A DNA stretch of 24,819 bases from Ichthyophonus hoferi. Lineage: Eukaryota > Opisthokonta > Ichthyosporea > Ichthyophonida > Ichthyophonidae. How positions within the stretch are numbered: the first letter of the stretch is position 1; every line of letters starts with the position of its first letter. This document shows positions 21,001-24,819 of the stretch, piece after piece. The notes beneath the pieces are model-generated. The model was not told where the DNA came from, ran no database searches, and saw nothing but the letters and a program-made list of their open reading frames with translations. A program made the position numbers and the translations under genes. The DNA is taken from assembly GCA_002751075.1 (NCBI GenBank), contig NAOQ01000317.1, positions 5,511-30,329 of the forward strand, written 5' to 3'.

Positions 21001-24000
21001 AATATTGTCTTTTTCCATACTTCGCCCGAGGGTGTGCCATTACGACAATAAAGTTTTATTGTCCAATAATATTCTAGTTATATAAGTGTGACGTAATATA
21101 TGACGCATAATTCTAGTCTTTGGCATTTACTGGTATGCTCGAAAATATTGATAGCCAATAAAAGGCCATTCAATCTTAATTAATTACCATAAATTATAGG
21201 TAATTAACCCCTGTAAAACCAACCAACTTCCTCCTTCTCCCTTACCCCCGTCCTACCTCCTCTAGTTAGACCAATGTCTGGAGTGCCTTGGTTTGGCCCT
21301 GGAGATTAATCCCCAGATGGAAGGCGTGTGGTTCACACATGCGTGTGCTGCGTTAAAATTAAGAGATTTTAAAACAGCTGCCAATAGCTTCCGTCGATCG
21401 GTTCTGTTGGTGGATGACGTAAGTGATTGGGTGTGATTGTGTAGTATTAAATCTGGTTTATTTTATGGCAGGGATGCTATTGGTGGGTTTTCTATAGATA
21501 GTGCATGTAGTAGTATATTTATTACAGCCTTTATATATAAACACCCATACTAATTCACATGATTATGTCATATCATCTCTCTAGAATGGCGAAGGTTGGA
21601 GTAATTTGGCAACATGTTACATCCGATTGGGCGACAAGTAGGTCTATATATAGATATATGTTGTGTATGTAGGTTGATATGCATATTGTCTTTTTTCTCT
21701 CTCTCCCTCTCCCTCTCCCTATCTCTCTCTCTATCTCTCTCTCCTTCTCTACATACCATTCCTACACCTTAACAACCTTTGCTACCATTAGTACTAACTT
21801 TTATGCCTGTCTATCCCAACCAATCATCTGTATTGCCAGGGCTAAGGCATCCAATGCGCTTCAACAAGCAATACGCTGTAACTATGAGAACTGGATGGTG
21901 TGGGAAAACTACATGCATGTGTGTGTAGATTTGAAGAGTAGGTTCTCATATATATACTCTATTATATTCTATTATGCTATATTGTACTTGACTTTACTAT
22001 ACTAATTACTGCCATAGTTATTATCTCATGCATTTTAGGATTGCTATCAACTATTACAAGTAGGGAATCAAAAACTTCAAAAAAAAAAAAAAACATGCTT
22101 ATTTAGTTATCACTGATTAATTAATTAGGATTCATTAGCACCGAACTTTATTCAGCTATAACGTAGAATGCAGAGTGCAGACTCTATCACAGACGAGGCC
22201 TTGTATACTGTCTAACTATAACACTATATATATTTAGCCTACTTAATAAACCATTTTTGAGTAATTAATTAATTAAACATATAGCTACTTTTCTATGTTG
22301 TATATGCAACTACTTGCCACCATATCGACATTTATAACCTAGTAATGTCAATAGTAATATTATTATTTGCCTTCCATAGTGATATAGCCCACCAATAGTA
22401 TTATCTGTTTATAAATTAGGTCTATGTAGACCAATAATACAAGGTATATATAGCTTAACCATGCACTAATTGGCCTATTATTTATAGATGTTGGTGGTAC
22501 TATTCAAGCCATCCATCGTATTATGGACCTAAAGCCAGAGAAGTTTGATGACGTAGAGGTAAGGGTCTTATTGGTGGACCATATATATATATATATATAT
22601 ATATATGTACGGGCCTTATCTACGAATCATATTATGTATTTAAAATTTAAAATTAGGAAGGTGGTGTTGGGGCGTAAAAGCAAGTTTTCTATTGGTAGAC
22701 TATATATGGGCCTTATTCAGCAATTATAATACAGATATATAAATAGAAAAATGTTGTAACGTAAATGTAAGTTCGTTATTGGTGGGCTATTTATACAGGC
22801 CTTATCTACCAATTATTTCTACTCTATCCCACTTTATCTAGGATTAGCCTATCAATAGACATAGTTGTGGCACTTTAAAATCCTTATTTGGGGTTAGAGA
22901 TATTGGTATCTATTGTATATCTATCCATCTATATTGCAATCCAATCTTGTTTAGGAACGTATTATTATTTCTCTCTCGTTACATCTTGTGCTTTATTCTC
23001 ATTGGCTAGGCAGAGGGGGTGTAAAGAGAAAAGTATTTAATGATGTAATCAGACGGAATTAATAATAGTCACGTGGAGATGGGAGAGAGTGAATATGTAT
23101 GGGTTGAGCGTCAGCTGACATGTATAGCTGTGGTTTCTAATTGGCACATTTGCCTTGCCAATCAGATCCTAAGGATTGTGTCTGGTGACGTCATTACGCG
23201 TGCAGATAGCCTGGAAGATGGACATGAAAGTGAGTATTGGTATCACCCCTACCGCCTGTACTGTCAAGAGTGTTTATTTCATGTTGGATATGACAGAGAA
23301 AGGTGTATGTAGTTAGCTATTTATAAAAAATTAATTAATTAATTAATTAATTAATAAGGCTTATGAATGTATGGGGCAAGGGCTCCCGCCCTTCCTCAGT
23401 GTATGTATTGTATCTCATACACATATATATCTTTCTCTTTGTTTTTTCTCTCTTATTTGCTATACTTTTTAATGTTATCTAGCTCTCTTTCTCAACACCA
23501 TATACATATACCCTACCTACCATATGTACATCCACTAACCTATACCTATCTATACCCACTTAAAAACACTTAAAAACATAAAACACACAGGGGAAAAGCT
23601 TATCAAGTCGTGGCAGGAGACCTTAGGAAGGGTAACGGTTGTCAAGACAACCAGTGCTGATGCTTGGACCATAGTAGCTCATTGGCATGCATGGTTAGGC
23701 AACCTAGACAAGGTTGGTGTTCCGTTCCCCCTAGACTAGGTTTAGTTATTGTATATATATCTATCTTATTCTATTCTATTTATTTTCCAATTTCCCTTTC
23801 CGCACACTCTCAATCTAACATGTGATATCCCACCACTCAGGTTGTTGACTCCCTGCAGCGCGCCTACCGAGTGGCGCAAGTGCATGGCTGGCAAGAGAAG
23901 GCTGACCTGTTTACTGATGTTGCAAACCGCGCAATAACTCTAACAGATGTATGTCTCTTACTATATATTTATATACTTTATACATACATATGCATAAACG

Positions 24001-24599
24001 TACTGTGTGTGCATTCTTTCTTTCTCTCTCTCTCACCCTATATTTACTTTACAATATGCTGTGTGAATCTTAGCTATATGGCAATGCTGTGATTGGTTGT
24101 ACAAAATTATATACTATGCATTCTATTATCTATCTAGGTATCTGTGTTTCTTTTTCTTTTCAATTAAACAATAATGCTTCTATTAAATAGTCAATCGTAC
24201 AAACTAAATGCTGATTGGAGCCTTATCACATTCTTGTACAAGCGATACATTATAGAATGAAGTAAGCATGATAGATAGATTGAATAAACAATGATGATTG
24301 GTAACATTATACCTCCATTAGGTATCGGCCAATTATGAATACTCTTGGCCTATACCATACCACTGTATTGTGTTTTATTATAGTATAGTATACTATATGA
24401 TTATATGTACTATGTTTGATTATAGTCTAGTATACTATACTATATGTCGTCATATTCACCTACCGTTTACGTACATCCTATCTTCTATGCTCTATTAACA
24501 CATATAACCCTTGTTATTTAGGCTTACTTTGAACAGAATACTCTTTCTTCTGTGCATTCAGCCAAGCTAATGCTGCGTAACCTAGTGAAAAAGACCACA
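13706..24599 (+). CDS. TTC27: Tetratricopeptide repeat protein 27 (TTC27), 24 exons; 3' end outside window
   Basis: Exons are 13706-13787, 14004-14129, 14428-14552, 14671-14745, 15352-15483, 15797-15899, 16234-16273, 16654-16729, 17029-17164, 17766-17901, 18507-18573, 19230-19349, 19632-19739, 19886-20008, 20153-20267, 20653-20711, 21266-21418, 21585-21637, 21840-21937, 22488-22558, 23166-23229, 23591-23712, 23841-23948 and 24522-24599. They total 2370 nt (790 codons), with phases agreeing at every junction. The product follows TTC27 throughout: QMNWTGPEGS, SPWWCARAQFLHQQLL, LTGALGRRTRFQ, NPKHGLTTEEMLPY, LLLRSRLE, ALDLFERLEMWEEVIEC, HYYEAWELSGHRFARAM, then TPR units such as LEINPQMEGVWFTHACAAL, GEGWSNLATCYIRLGDKAKA and IRCNYENWMVWENYMHV. 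The vertebrate protein is about 840 residues, so roughly 50 C-terminal residues are missing past the edge. TTC27 (yeast Emw1 family) is a conserved TPR protein linked to assembly or maturation of large complexes. All introns are GT-AG except the one after 18573, which appears to be GC-AG. The ATG at 13706 is the first in frame after an acceptor-like CATACAG. Confidence 0.96.
13795..13905 (+). repeat. Purine-rich GGGAGA-type tract in TTC27 intron 1
   Basis: About 110 bases consist almost only of G and A (GGGAGAG, GAGAGTG and similar), starting just after the exon 1 donor. Shorter pyrimidine counterparts (CTCCCT)n occur before the acceptor at 20152 and in introns near 15493-15533 and 21705-21720. 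They are low-complexity; the 20121-20150 one acts as the polypyrimidine tract of exon 15. Confidence 0.85.
14322..14470 (+). repeat. Diverged tandem duplication of the TTC27 exon 3 acceptor and exon start
   Basis: The sequence around the intronic CCACAG/GTCTCATT (break at 14344/14345) resembles the true acceptor CAACAG/GTCTGGTT (14427/14428), offset 83 bp. Upstream TTTAAAAATACT versus ATTAAAATATCC and downstream ACACATTAGTGA versus GCACATTGGTGA also match. Even the encoded peptides are similar: GLIIHISDNIND against GLVKHIGEKAND. The upstream copy has no usable donor and cannot join exon 3 in frame, so I treat it as a decayed duplicate. Confidence 0.6.
16715..16846 (+). repeat. Tandem duplication of the TTC27 exon 8 3' end and donor (79-bp offset)
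   Basis: ACTAGAGTGGCCTTAGTACG with the following TATTGTCCTATCATCTCTAT (first copy, from 16715) recurs from 16794 as ACTAGAATGACTTTGGTACA with the same continuation. The first copy contains the last 15 exon bases and the donor GTACGT at 16730. The second carries a weaker GTACAT at 16809. Reading from exon 8 into the second copy meets stops, so it is a decoy rather than an extension. Confidence 0.85.
17185..17448 (+). repeat. Three tandem 80-100-bp units inside TTC27 intron 9
   Basis: Units starting near 17185, 17286 and 17365 each contain a TTGGTTTT-type start, TTTAC with ACTACAGG or a variant, a TGATTGG or near match, a TTAAGTTTTT-type stretch and CATGATTG near the end. The first also carries the T8A8 tract at 17238-17258. 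Similarity falls from left to right. Confidence 0.65.
17983..18014. repeat. (TA)n microsatellite in TTC27 intron 10
   Basis: An uninterrupted TA dinucleotide run of about 30 bases. Similar (AT)n runs occur in intron 20 near 22581-22606 and, shorter, at 18059-18070. Confidence 0.9.
18217..18440. repeat. Imperfect TATACTAT octamer repeat in TTC27 intron 10
   Basis: About 220 bases are built from TATACTAT/TATACTAC units with scattered single changes (CGATCA, ATGATA). The two overlapping ORFs through it are repeat-derived Ile/Leu/Tyr strings, not genes. Confidence 0.93.
20240..20552 (+). repeat. Three tandem copies of the TTC27 exon 15 3' end
   Basis: The exon end CATTACTATGAAGCCTGGGA (codons for HYYEAWE), with its following intron start, recurs at 20328 and 20445, offsets 88 and 117 bp. 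Each copy continues into ATTATAGAATTAT and ATGATTGGATG. Copies 2 and 3 are preceded by CAG, so they look like acceptors. Copy 2 has lost the donor and copy 3 has GTTGGT at 20473. The extra copies carry a stop in the frame they would enter, so they are decoy exons. Copies 2 and 3 share a roughly 30-bp segment missing from copy 1. Confidence 0.9.
20862..21085 (+). other. Coiled-coil-like ORF segment and palindrome in TTC27 intron 16
   Basis: Intron 16 (20712-21265) includes a 69-codon ORF from 20876 whose first half reads like a charged helix (HLEKENERLKILRTQR). Its second half is low-complexity. A perfect inverted repeat, GACAATAAA with its complement around GT, lies at 21044-21063. Short TATTATTGG/CCAATAATA inverted matches flank the block (about 20868-21073), so a small inserted element is possible. 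It lacks a donor and is not part of TTC27. Confidence 0.3.
22540..22820 (+). repeat. Three tandem copies of the TTC27 exon 20 donor region
   Basis: The true junction, GACGTAGAG followed by GTAAGGGTCTTATTGG (donor at 22559), recurs in diverged form near 22674 (CGTAAAAGCAAG, TCTATTGGTAGAC) and 22761 (CGTAAATGTAAGT, GTTATTGGTGGGC). Each copy then reaches a GGCCTTAT motif (about 22612, 22709, 22798). The third copy contains GTAAGT at 22767-22772, a closer match to the general donor consensus than the real GTAAGG. Confidence 0.8.
23327..23354. repeat. (TTAA)n microsatellite in TTC27 intron 21
   Basis: About seven tandem TTAA units follow a short A run. Non-coding. Confidence 0.9.
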
Positions 24600-24739
24600 G
24601 TAAGTACCTTTTCCTACTTCTTATGGTTGCTATAGTTACAGAAACGGTATGAGTATTGCATTAGCGACACATATGCTATAGGCCTGTTTGGTTTCCTTAT
24701 TGTTGTTGTTATTATTGTTGCAGCTACGGTTGTTGTTAG

Positions 24740-24742
24740 TAC

Positions 24743-24812
<70 letters not shown>
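24740..24812. repeat. (TTA)n microsatellite at the right edge
   Basis: More than twenty TTA/ATT trinucleotides with one ACT interruption near 24780 lie in the TTC27 intron after exon 24 (donor GTAAGT at 24600). The window ends just after it, before the last TTC27 exon or exons. Confidence 0.95.
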
Positions 24813-24819
24813 GTTCTTA

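Noticed and set aside
1-24819. tRNA, rRNA and CRISPR-type features
   Set aside because: I looked for box A/B motifs, cloverleaf-like segments and regularly spaced repeats and found none. The tandem repeats present have no unique spacers, and the host is an animal-type eukaryote.

Overview
The window is eukaryotic, from a compact and AT-rich animal genome. Three conserved genes are split into short exons with spliceosomal GT-AG introns, mostly about 100 to 650 bp. Introns and spacers are rich in microsatellites. The gene content (Arp2, a GPANK1-type ankyrin/G-patch protein, TTC27) is animal-like, and the texture suits an early-branching invertebrate such as a sponge; the exact taxon is inference.

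Layout. 1-62 is a T-rich minisatellite. 460-2339 (+) holds the last five exons of actin-related protein 2 (ACTR2), whose 5' part lies outside the window. 2340-9268 is a 6.9 kb spacer between the convergent 3' ends of ACTR2 and GPANK1. It contains diverged repeats at 2640-3360, little recognisable from 3362 to 5626, one intact 179-codon ORF of unknown identity at 5672-6211, and a nest of related AT-rich non-coding repeats at 6207-9236 with long inverted outer arms. 9269-11354 (-) is a complete two-exon GPANK1-like gene. 11355-13705 is the divergent spacer between GPANK1 and TTC27. It carries a 246-bp N gap flanked by two identical 128-bp sequences, an AT satellite-like stretch, and a candidate TTC27 promoter (ETS-, E2F- and E-box-like sites). 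13706-24599 (+) holds 24 coding exons of TTC27 (about 790 residues); the last part lies beyond the right edge.

The three host genes serve separate housekeeping roles: branched actin nucleation, a probable G-patch RNA-helicase cofactor, and a TPR assembly or maturation factor. They do not form a recognisable pathway. The most distinctive signal is structural. TTC27 shows repeated local tandem duplication of exon-intron boundaries, leaving decoy splice sites in its introns. The repeat family in the spacer abuts the 3' ends of two reading frames, each time in the orientation that offers an AATAAA. I found no convincing new biochemical system.
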